From DASQHW01 sp038209365 (GTDB lineage Bacteria > Actinomycetota > Acidimicrobiia > IMCC26256 > PALSA-610), in the NCBI GenBank assembly GCA_038209365.1, contig JBBQXS010000014.1, forward strand, positions 33,248-97,247: a stretch of 64,000 nt of DNA, read 5' to 3'. Positions 43,570 to 49,869 of the stretch are shown here, piece after piece (positions within the stretch are counted from its first letter, which is position 1; each line of letters opens with the position of its first letter). Both the position numbers and the translations under genes were made by a program. The notes below the pieces were generated by a model. That model made no database searches. It saw only the letters and a list, made by a program, of their open reading frames with translations, and had not been told where the DNA came from.

Positions 43570-44867
43570 TGGCGCAACCGCGCACGCACACCAATCGTCA
43601 ACGGCGGCGACTGACCGCGACCGAAGTCGACTTCACGCGCGTCCGCCAACGCGCCCTCCTGGTCGGTACGACCACCGACGAGTCGCTCGACGAGCTCGCG
43701 TTGCTTGCGGACACGGCCGGCGCGGACGTCGCCCACCGGGAGCTCCAGCGGCGACCGACGCCGGACCCGGCGACATACATCGGCAAGGGCAAGGCCGAGG
43801 AGCTCCGCGCGGCTGCGGAAGCCCTCGACGTCGACGTGGTGATCTTCGACGACGAGCTCACCCCGGCCCAGCAGCGCAATCTCGAGAAGCTGTTCTCGGT
43901 CGACGTCGTCGACCGTGTCGCCCTGATCCTCGACATCTTCGCCCAGCACGCAACGAGCCAGGAGGGTGCATTGCAGGTCGAGCTCGCGCAGCTCCGCTAC
44001 CGGCTGCCGCGCCTGCGCGGGCGAGGGACCCAACTGAGTCAGCAAGGTGCGGGCATCGGCACTCGTGGTCCGGGTGAGACCCAGCTCGAGGTCGATCGGC
44101 GGCGTCTGTTGCGCCGCATGCAGAAGCTCGACCGCGACCTGAAAGCCCTCGCCGGCACACGGGCGACGCAACGCAAGGCGCGCAAACGTCGTGATCTGTT
44201 GCAGGTCGCCCTCGTCGGCTACACGAACGCCGGCAAATCGACGCTGCTCAACCGCCTGACGCACGCGGGCGTGCTGGTGCAAGACCAGTTGTTCTCCACG
44301 CTCGATCCCACGGTGCGCCGCTTGCACCTGCCCGGTGGAGAAACGGTGCTCCTGTCGGACACAGTCGGCTTCGTACGTCGCTTGCCGCACCAGCTCGTCG
44401 AGGCGTTCCAGTCGACGCTCGAGGAGGTGCGCGACGCGGACCTCTTGCTGCACGCGGTCGACGCGAGCGCGCCGGATGCCGAGGAGCGCATCGTGGCCGT
44501 CGACACGGTGCTGCGTGAGATCGGCGCCGATGCCGTGCCGCGTCTGCTCGCATGGAACAAGGCCGACATCGCGCCTCCCGACGAGCTGAAGATGTTGCTC
44601 GCGACGCACGCCGGTTCGGTCGCGCTCTCGGCGGCGACGGGGGAAGGGATCCCCGAGCTGCTCACGACGATCGGCGATCGGCTCCGCGCGCTGGCGCGGG
44701 TTGTCGAGCTCGTGGTGCCGTACGACCGTGGCGACGTGCTCGCCGCGTTGCATCGCGCGGGCGAAGTGCTCGTCGAGATGCACGTCGAGCAGGGCACGCG
44801 CGTACGGGCGCGGCTCCCGGTCAGCGCGAACGGCCGTTTCGCCGAGTTCGCAGTGGTTGCTGAGTAG
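43569..44867 (+). CDS. hflX: Ribosome-associated GTPase HflX
   Basis: HflX splits or rescues stalled 70S ribosomes under stress. The 432-residue protein has the N-terminal HflX domain (DPATYIGKGKAEEL, FDDELTPAQQRNLE, SQEGALQVELAQL), a glycine-rich GAGIGTRGPGETQLE segment and a helical linker. The GTPase has G1 GYTNAGKST at 217-225, DTVGFVRRLP and a G4 motif in WNKAD. It is followed by a gap of only 11 bases before dapC, but that gene has its own -10-like element. Confidence 0.94.
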   Translation: MAQPRTHTNRQRRRLTATEVDFTRVRQRALLVGTTTDESLDELALLADTAGADVAHRELQRRPTPDPATYIGKGKAEELRAAAEALDVDVVIFDDELTPAQQRNLEKLFSVDVVDRVALILDIFAQHATSQEGALQVELAQLRYRLPRLRGRGTQLSQQGAGIGTRGPGETQLEVDRRRLLRRMQKLDRDLKALAGTRATQRKARKRRDLLQVALVGYTNAGKSTLLNRLTHAGVLVQDQLFSTLDPTVRRLHLPGGETVLLSDTVGFVRRLPHQLVEAFQSTLEEVRDADLLLHAVDASAPDAEERIVAVDTVLREIGADAVPRLLAWNKADIAPPDELKMLLATHAGSVALSAATGEGIPELLTTIGDRLRALARVVELVVPYDRGDVLAALHRAGEVLVEMHVEQGTRVRARLPVSANGRFAEFAVVAE

Positions 44868-44870
44868 TCT
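44865..44870 (+). promoter_or_regulatory. Candidate -10 element for a leaderless dapC transcript
   Basis: TAGTCT overlaps the hflX stop codon and stands 8 bases before the dapC ATG; no Shine-Dalgarno is visible in between. This is the same geometry as at rimO and nrdR. Confidence 0.4.
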
Positions 44871-44878
44871 CGACCGGG

Positions 44879-46015
44879 ATGGCCGCACCCAGCGGGTTCG
44901 TTCCGCCGCCGTATCCGTATGAGCGTCTCGACGCGTTGCAGCGGCTTGCCGACTCGTTGCCGGGTGGCATTGTCGACTGCTCGATCGGTACGCCGTGCGA
45001 TCCGGTTCCCGAGGTCGCGCGGCGGGCCGCCGCCGACGCGCTCGCGTCCTCGAACGGGTATCCGCCCTCGGCGGGCAGTGCCGCGTTGCGGTCCGCGGCG
45101 GCGGGGTGGGTCACGCGACGCTTCGGCGTACCGCTCGACGCCGAGCACGTGGGCGCGTGCGTCGGCACCAAGGAGCTGGTCGCATCGCTGCCCCACCTCC
45201 TGCACCTGCGCGACCCGCGTCGCGACACCGTGTTGTACCCGGCGATTGCGTACCCGACCTATGAGATGGGCGCGACGCTCGCGGGATTGCGTGCCGTCGC
45301 CGTTCCCGTCGATGCGCAATGGCATCTGGATCTCGATGCGATCGCCCCTGACGATGCCGCCCGCGCGCTCGTGTTGTGGGTGAACGAACCGGGGAATCCG
45401 GCCTCCCAGGTTGCCGGCGACGCGTACTTTGCGCGCGTCGCCACGTGGGGACGCGCGCACGAGGTGGTGGTGGCGAGCGACGAGTGCTACGCGGAGTTCG
45501 CGCCGAGGCCGGCGACGATTCTCTCCGCGGCGATCGACGGCACGCTTGCCGTCCACAGCGTCTCGAAGCGCTCGAACCTGGCGGGCATGCGGGTCGGCTT
45601 CTATGCCGGCGACCTCGATCTCGTCACCTACCTCGTCGAGACGCGCAAGCACGCCGGCCTCATGGCGCCCACGGCAGTGCAGGCCGCGGCCGCGGCCGCG
45701 CTCGACGACGACGAGCACGTCGACACGCAACGCGCCCGCTACACCGAGCGTCGTGACCTGGTGCGGGCCGCGCTCGCGTCGCACGGGCTGGTACATGACG
45801 GCGGTGACGCGCTCTTCTACCTGTGGTTGCGCGCCGAGGGCGGCGCCGACGACGGCTGGGAGATCGCCGCCCACCTCGCCCACGGCGCCGGGATGCTCGT
45901 CGCGCCGGGCGACCTATACGGCGCGCCCGGCGCCGACCATGTACGACTCGCGCTCGTGCAGCCGCGCGATCGTTTGGAGCTCGCGCTGGACCGGCTCGTC
46001 CGCGCGAACGCGTGA
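44879..46015 (+). CDS. dapC: N-succinyldiaminopimelate aminotransferase DapC
   Basis: DapC makes N-succinyl-LL-diaminopimelate from the keto form with glutamate. The 378-residue class I PLP aminotransferase has the actinobacterial DapC start PPPYPYERLD, GTPCDPVPEV, SNGYPPSAGS and the Schiff-base lysine at about residue 230 in SVSKRSNLAGMRVGF. The C-terminal LALVQP arginine block is replaced by VRLALVQPRDRL, as in DapC. Its neighbours dapD and dapE perform the steps immediately before and after it, which supports this role over general aminotransferases. Confidence 0.92.
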   Translation: MAAPSGFVPPPYPYERLDALQRLADSLPGGIVDCSIGTPCDPVPEVARRAAADALASSNGYPPSAGSAALRSAAAGWVTRRFGVPLDAEHVGACVGTKELVASLPHLLHLRDPRRDTVLYPAIAYPTYEMGATLAGLRAVAVPVDAQWHLDLDAIAPDDAARALVLWVNEPGNPASQVAGDAYFARVATWGRAHEVVVASDECYAEFAPRPATILSAAIDGTLAVHSVSKRSNLAGMRVGFYAGDLDLVTYLVETRKHAGLMAPTAVQAAAAAALDDDEHVDTQRARYTERRDLVRAALASHGLVHDGGDALFYLWLRAEGGADDGWEIAAHLAHGAGMLVAPGDLYGAPGADHVRLALVQPRDRLELALDRLVRANA

Positions 46016-46025
46016 GAGGGACATC

Positions 46026-46853
46026 GTGACCGACATCGCCAAACAGATGACCCAGCTTTGGGAGGCCGGCGACGACTGGCGCGACGTGATGCCGGCCGCG
46101 CAGGCGCGCGAAGCCGTACATTCCGTCATCGACATGCTCGACCGCGGCGAGGTACGCGTCGCGGAGGTCTCCGGCGACGCGGTGACCGTCAACGAGTGGA
46201 CGAAGCACGCGATTCTCATGTGGTTCCGTGTCAACGACATGGAGGTGCTCGAGGCCGGCCCCTTCGAATACGCCGACAAGCTGCCCTTGAAGCGGGGCTA
46301 TCTCGAAGCCGGCGTACGGGTGGTACCGGGTGCGTCGGCCCGCTTCGGCGCGTACCTGGCTCCGGGCGTGATCATGATGCCGTCGTACGTCAACATCGGC
46401 GCGCACGTCGAGACCGGCACGCTGGTCGACACGTGGGCGACGGTTGCGTCGTGCGCCCAGATCGGCAGGAACGTGCACCTGTCGGGCGGCGTCGGCATCG
46501 GCGGGGTGCTCGAGCCGCCGCAAGCAGTTCCCGTCGTCGTCGAGGACGACTGTTTCGTCGGATCACGTTGCATGATCGTGAACGGTGCCCGGGTACGCGC
46601 CGGTGCCGCGCTCGGCGCCGGTCTGATCCTCACGGACAACACGCCGGTCATCGAGGCGGACACCGGCAACGAGATCGCGCGCGGTGTCGTGCCCGAGCGC
46701 GCGATCGTCGTACAGGGCACGCGCATGCGCGAGTTCGCGGGAGGCACGTTCGGCTTGCCCTGCGCGCTCATCCTTCGTTATCTCGCCGAGGGCGAGCGGC
46801 ACGACCGGCTGCGGCTCAATGCGATCCTCCGCGAGCACGGCGTGGTGGCCTGA
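46026..46853 (+). CDS. dapD: Tetrahydrodipicolinate N-succinyltransferase, Escherichia coli-type
   Basis: DapD transfers succinyl from succinyl-CoA to tetrahydrodipicolinate. The 275-residue trimeric left-handed beta-helix protein has the diagnostic MMPSYVNIGAHV, LVDTWATVASCAQIG and NVHLSGGVGIGGVLEP runs. These match the proteobacterial DapD very closely, whereas the mycobacterial DapD belongs to a different, longer subfamily. GTG start with GAGAGGG 8 bases upstream. It is 10 bases after dapC. Confidence 0.93.
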   Translation: MTDIAKQMTQLWEAGDDWRDVMPAAQAREAVHSVIDMLDRGEVRVAEVSGDAVTVNEWTKHAILMWFRVNDMEVLEAGPFEYADKLPLKRGYLEAGVRVVPGASARFGAYLAPGVIMMPSYVNIGAHVETGTLVDTWATVASCAQIGRNVHLSGGVGIGGVLEPPQAVPVVVEDDCFVGSRCMIVNGARVRAGAALGAGLILTDNTPVIEADTGNEIARGVVPERAIVVQGTRMREFAGGTFGLPCALILRYLAEGERHDRLRLNAILREHGVVA

Positions 46854-46858
46854 GCAAC

Positions 46859-47917
46859 ATGGTCGATCTCCTGGCGCTCACCGAGGAGCTCTGTGCGATT
46901 CCATCGGTGAGCGGCGACGAACACGCGCTCGCCGAGGTCGTCGAGTCACGATGCCGCGACGTCGCGTCGTCCTTGCGCGTCGAACGCGTCGGCAACAACG
47001 TGATCGCTCGCACCGATCGTGGGCTCGAGCGCCGCATCGTGTTGGCCGGGCACCTCGACACGGTGCCGCCCAACGGGAACAGCGAACCTCGCCGGAAGGG
47101 CGACGTGCTCCATGGTCTCGGCACCGCGGACATGAAGGGCGGTCTGGCCGTCCTGTTGGAGCTCGTGGCTCGGGCGGCGTCGCAAGCGGCTCGCCACGAC
47201 GCCACCTTCGTGTTCTACGAAGGCGAGGAGGTCGCCGACGAGCACAATGGTCTGCGCCGCCTCTTCGCCGAGCGGCGTGATCTCGTCGACGGCGACCTGG
47301 CCGTGCTGCTCGAACCCACGGCCGGGTGGGTCGAGGCCGGGTGCCAGGGCACGATCAGCGTGCGGGCGACCTTCGACGGTGTGCGCGCCCACAGCGCGCG
47401 CCCGTGGATGGGCACGAACGCCATCCACCGAGCCGCACCCCTGCTGGAACGGATCGCGAGCTTTCAGGCGGCGACGGTCGACGTCGACGGGCTCGGGTAT
47501 CGCGAGTCCCTGCAGGTTGTCCGCGTCGAGGGCGGGATCGCGAACAACGTGGTGCCCGACCGGTGCGCGGTCGTGGTCAACCGTCGCTACGCGCCGAGCC
47601 GGTCGCTGGAGGACGCGATCGACGAGGTGCGGAAGCTGTGCGTCGACGCCGACGACGTCGAGGTGCTGAACGCGTCGGCCGCAGCCCCGCCGAACCTCTG
47701 GAACCCACTGGTTGCCGAGCTCGTCGGTGTGTACAACCTGCCGGTGCGTCCGAAGCTGGGCTGGACCGACGTGGCCCGCTTCTCGGCCCACGGTATCCCG
47801 GCGGTGAACCTGGGTCCGGGCGATCCCGAGCTCGCACACACTGCGGACGAGAAGGTCGACCGCGCCGATCTCGACGGTTGCGCGGCAGTGCTCGCGTCGT
47901 TTCTCGGTCTCTCCTGA
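46859..47917 (+). CDS. dapE: Succinyl-diaminopimelate desuccinylase DapE
   Basis: DapE hydrolyses N-succinyl-LL-diaminopimelate with two zinc ions. The 352-residue M20 peptidase-fold enzyme has metal ligands in AGHLDTVP, GTADMKGG and FYEGEEVADEHNG. The lid domain has RAHSARPWMGTNA, and the C-terminal ligand His lies near LAHTADEKV. It starts five bases after dapD and completes a succinylase lysine branch of dapC, dapD, dapE and dapF. dapA is not in the window. It ends convergently with lexA, eight bases away. Confidence 0.94.
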   Translation: MVDLLALTEELCAIPSVSGDEHALAEVVESRCRDVASSLRVERVGNNVIARTDRGLERRIVLAGHLDTVPPNGNSEPRRKGDVLHGLGTADMKGGLAVLLELVARAASQAARHDATFVFYEGEEVADEHNGLRRLFAERRDLVDGDLAVLLEPTAGWVEAGCQGTISVRATFDGVRAHSARPWMGTNAIHRAAPLLERIASFQAATVDVDGLGYRESLQVVRVEGGIANNVVPDRCAVVVNRRYAPSRSLEDAIDEVRKLCVDADDVEVLNASAAAPPNLWNPLVAELVGVYNLPVRPKLGWTDVARFSAHGIPAVNLGPGDPELAHTADEKVDRADLDGCAAVLASFLGLS

Positions 47918-47924
47918 GCAGCGA

Positions 47925-48590
47925 TCAGAGCCGGCGGAGCAGTGTGACGACCTTGCCGTAGATCTGCACGTCGGACGGGTCGAACACGAGATCGTCCATC
48001 GTCTCGTTCGCCGGGCGGAGCACGATCTTGGCGCGCTTGCGCAAGAAGGTCTTCACCGTTGCCTCTTCGCCGGGAATGCCGGCGATGACGATGTCACCGT
48101 TGTCGGCATCGGACTGGGCGCGCGCGACCACATAGTCGCCCGCGAAGATGCCCGCGTCGATCATCGAGTCGCCGCGGACGCGCAGCATGAACAGCTCGCC
48201 GTCGCCGGTGAGGTCCGCGGGCAGAGGCAGGAGCTCTTCGATGTGCTCGGCCGCGATGACGCCGGTGCCGGCCGCCACGTCGCCCAACAGCGGGACATGG
48301 CGAACCCGGCCGCGCTCGACCGCCGCGCCCGTCGTCGTCTCGAGGGCGACCTCCATCGCGCGCGGCTTGGTGGCGTCGCGGCGGAGGTAGCCCTTGTCCT
48401 GTAACGCCGCGAGGTGCGCGTGCACCGTCGAAGGAGACGAGAGGCCGACGGCCTCTCCGATCTCGCGGACGCTCGGCGGGTAGCCCCGCTGTTGCACCTC
48501 GGCGTCGATGAACTCCAGCACCTGGCGCTGACGCTCGGTGAGGCGATCGCCGGCGGCAAGAACGGCCCGGGGGCGGGGGGATGCAGCCAT
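47925..48590 (-). CDS. lexA: SOS repressor LexA
   Basis: LexA represses SOS genes and self-cleaves when bound to RecA filaments. The 221-residue protein has a winged-helix N-domain (LTERQRQVLEFI, SVREIGEAVGLSSPSTVHAHL). The cleavage site is Ala107-Gly108 in GDVAAGTG, and the Ser142/Lys180 catalytic pair lies in RGDSMIDAG and EATVKTFL. ATG 48590 is favoured because -10 TACCGT ends 7 bases upstream and no SD is present, so the message is probably leaderless. Two LexA boxes lie upstream, so it regulates itself and the divergent LysM gene. Confidence 0.95.
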   Translation of the reverse strand: MAASPRPRAVLAAGDRLTERQRQVLEFIDAEVQQRGYPPSVREIGEAVGLSSPSTVHAHLAALQDKGYLRRDATKPRAMEVALETTTGAAVERGRVRHVPLLGDVAAGTGVIAAEHIEELLPLPADLTGDGELFMLRVRGDSMIDAGIFAGDYVVARAQSDADNGDIVIAGIPGEEATVKTFLRKRAKIVLRPANETMDDLVFDPSDVQIYGKVVTLLRRL

Positions 48591-48597
48591 GGAGGTG

Positions 48598-48637
48598 ACG
48601 GTAACACGATCACGCGTTCGGGGCAAACATCCGTTCG
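48598..48637 (-). promoter_or_regulatory. lexA promoter with an SOS-like box over the -35
   Basis: On the minus strand, -35 TTGCCC (48626-48621), a 17-base spacer and -10 TACCGT (48603-48598) lead straight to the ATG. CAAACATCCGTTCG at 48624-48637 matches CGAAC-N4-GTTCG with one change and overlaps the -35 element. LexA binding here would give autorepression. Confidence 0.75.
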
Positions 48638-48645
48638 ATTTTCCC

Positions 48646-48667
48646 TTGACATCCGAACACCCGTTCG
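48646..48667 (+). promoter_or_regulatory. -35 element and perfect LexA box for the divergent LysM gene
   Basis: TTGACA (48646-48651) is followed two bases later by CGAACACCCGTTCG (48654-48667), an exact CGAAC-N4-GTTCG box. As at recA, the box would lie between -35 and -10. The -10 is not clear (TTGTTG at 48675 is the nearest candidate). The site may serve both directions. Confidence 0.8.
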
Positions 48668-48700
48668 GCGAGGGTTGTTGTCTCACCCCTCTGGTTGGAT

Positions 48701-48730
48701 CCGAAGCGACCCGAAGCGACCAGAAGCGAC
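48701..48730 (+). repeat. Three tandem 10-bp repeats in the leader of the LysM gene
   Basis: CCGAAGCGAC, CCGAAGCGAC and CAGAAGCGAC follow one another exactly in phase with one helical turn. They lie between the LexA box and the start codon of the LysM gene, in its probable untranslated leader. Function unknown. Confidence 0.85.
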
Positions 48731-48757
48731 GACGCCGGAATCACCCCAGGAGCACCG

Positions 48758-49153
48758 ATGGCAGCCGCCCTCCTCGAACCATTCCCGATCGATCCTGCTC
48801 GGCCGCACCACCACCCGGCCGGGCCCCGCCGTCAGCCCCGTTACCCCCGGCCCGCGCGCCGCCCGGCCCGTGCCGTCTTTCGGCGCCGGCGCCTCTTTGC
48901 CGCGCTGGCCGGCCTGGGTCTCGTGCTGACGGTGGCGCGTGCGGGCGCGGCGCTCGAGGGGTCGTCCCTCGCTTCCCCCGAGCGCCTCCCGCACGTGCGG
49001 ACCGTCGTCGTCGCGCCCGGCGACTCGCTGTGGTCCCTCGCCGCGCGGCTCGCGCCGGGGAACGATCCGCGCTCGGTCGTCGATGCGATCGTCGGCGCGC
49101 GGGGCACGTCCACGGTGAGCCCGGGCGAGACCATCTCATGGCGCGAATCGTGA
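48758..49153 (+). CDS. LysM-domain membrane protein, likely SOS-induced division inhibitor
   Basis: A 131-residue protein with a Pro/Arg/His-rich cytoplasmic N-terminus, one membrane segment (LFAALAGLGLVLTVARAGAA, about residues 45-65) and an extracytoplasmic LysM domain. The LysM domain runs from VVAPGDSLWSLAARLAPG to SPGETISW. Position, size and architecture match Rv2719c (ChiZ) of Mycobacterium tuberculosis and DivS of Corynebacterium. Both are divergent from lexA, SOS-induced, and stop septation. AGGAG lies five bases before the ATG. The function is inferred from synteny and operator, not from catalytic residues. Confidence 0.83.
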   Translation: MAAALLEPFPIDPARPHHHPAGPRRQPRYPRPARRPARAVFRRRRLFAALAGLGLVLTVARAGAALEGSSLASPERLPHVRTVVVAPGDSLWSLAARLAPGNDPRSVVDAIVGARGTSTVSPGETISWRES

Positions 49154-49198
49154 GCGCGCTTCGTCGTGCAGGGTCCCGGCCAGGGCTACCCTCTGCAC

Positions 49199-49663
49199 GT
49201 GCGTTGCCCGTTCTGCCACGCGAACGACGACAAGGTCGTCGATTCCCGTACCGCCGACGACACGGCGGCGATTCGCAGGCGGCGGGAGTGCCTCGCCTGT
49301 GGGCGCCGCTATACGACCTACGAGCGCGTCGAAGACGTTCCGGTCGTCGTGCGGAAGCGTTCGGGTTCCGCCGAGCCGTTCGACCGGGGCAAGCTCCGGG
49401 CCGGGATCGAGCGGGCCGCGACCGGTCGCCTCGACGGGGCGACGATCGATGCGATCGTCGTCGCCGTCGAAGAGGAGCTACGCGCCGACGGCGGTGAGGT
49501 GGCCAGCGATCGCGTCGGTGTGGCGGTGCTCGAGCGGCTGCGGGTCCTCGACCCGGTCGCGTACCTGCGATTCGCCTCCGTCTACAAGGGGTTCGAGAAG
49601 CTCTCGGACTTCGAGCGCGAGGTCGGCGAGCTCCAGAAGACGACCGCTCCCAAGCGGCGCTGA
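49199..49663 (+). CDS. nrdR: Transcriptional repressor NrdR
   Basis: NrdR binds ATP/dATP and represses ribonucleotide reductase genes. The 154-residue protein has the zinc ribbon (CPFCHANDDKVVDSR and CLACGRRYTTYERVE) followed by an ATP-cone domain (VVVRKRSGSAEPFDRGKLRAGIERA). GTG 49199 matches the family's usual first residues. TACCCT ends 6 bases upstream with no SD, so it is probably leaderless. The lexA-LysM-nrdR order is that of mycobacteria. Its likely target, nrdJ, is next; a 206-bp gap between them holds the nrdJ promoter and a distant CCTCGAGC/GCTCGAGG inverted repeat. Confidence 0.93.
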   Translation: MRCPFCHANDDKVVDSRTADDTAAIRRRRECLACGRRYTTYERVEDVPVVVRKRSGSAEPFDRGKLRAGIERAATGRLDGATIDAIVVAVEEELRADGGEVASDRVGVAVLERLRVLDPVAYLRFASVYKGFEKLSDFEREVGELQKTTAPKRR

Positions 49664-49734
49664 GCCCTCGAGCGCAAACCTTCGCGAGCGCCCGCTGACC
49701 AGGCCGGGAGGGCTCGAGGAGCGAGGCCAAATCA

Positions 49735-49764
49735 TTGACAACACTGAAACTACAGTGATGTAAT
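49735..49764 (+). promoter_or_regulatory. Strong nrdJ promoter with a dyad in the spacer
   Basis: Consensus -35 TTGACA (49735-49740) and near-consensus -10 TGTAAT (49759-49764) are 18 bases apart. The spacer is CACTGAAACTACAGTG, an inverted repeat with arms CACTG and CAGTG. It is the best sigma-70-type promoter seen in the window. The dyad could be an NrdR site, though its half-site spacing is two bases wider than the NrdR consensus. Confidence 0.7.
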
Positions 49765-49797
49765 GCACCTCCATCTCGCGGTCGGGATGGGAAGGAA

Positions 49798-49813
49798 CCA
49801 CAACATGTAGTGG
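49798..49813 (+). promoter_or_regulatory. NrdR box in the nrdJ leader
   Basis: CCACAACATGTAGTGG follows the NrdR box pattern CAC-wAyATwTw-GTG with one deviation and is nearly palindromic. It lies about 27-42 bases after the predicted transcription start and 56 bases before the nrdJ ATG, and nrdR is the preceding gene. Confidence 0.7.
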
Positions 49814-49869
49814 TTTCATGACAACGGGCAGAAACGAGCCCCGCCGGGCTCGAAGGGGGAGACCAACGA

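Noticed and set aside
49664..49869. Cobalamin riboswitch before the B12-dependent nrdJ
   Set aside because: No B12-box or the long conserved fold fits in the 206-bp gap, which is instead filled by a promoter, dyads and an NrdR box.
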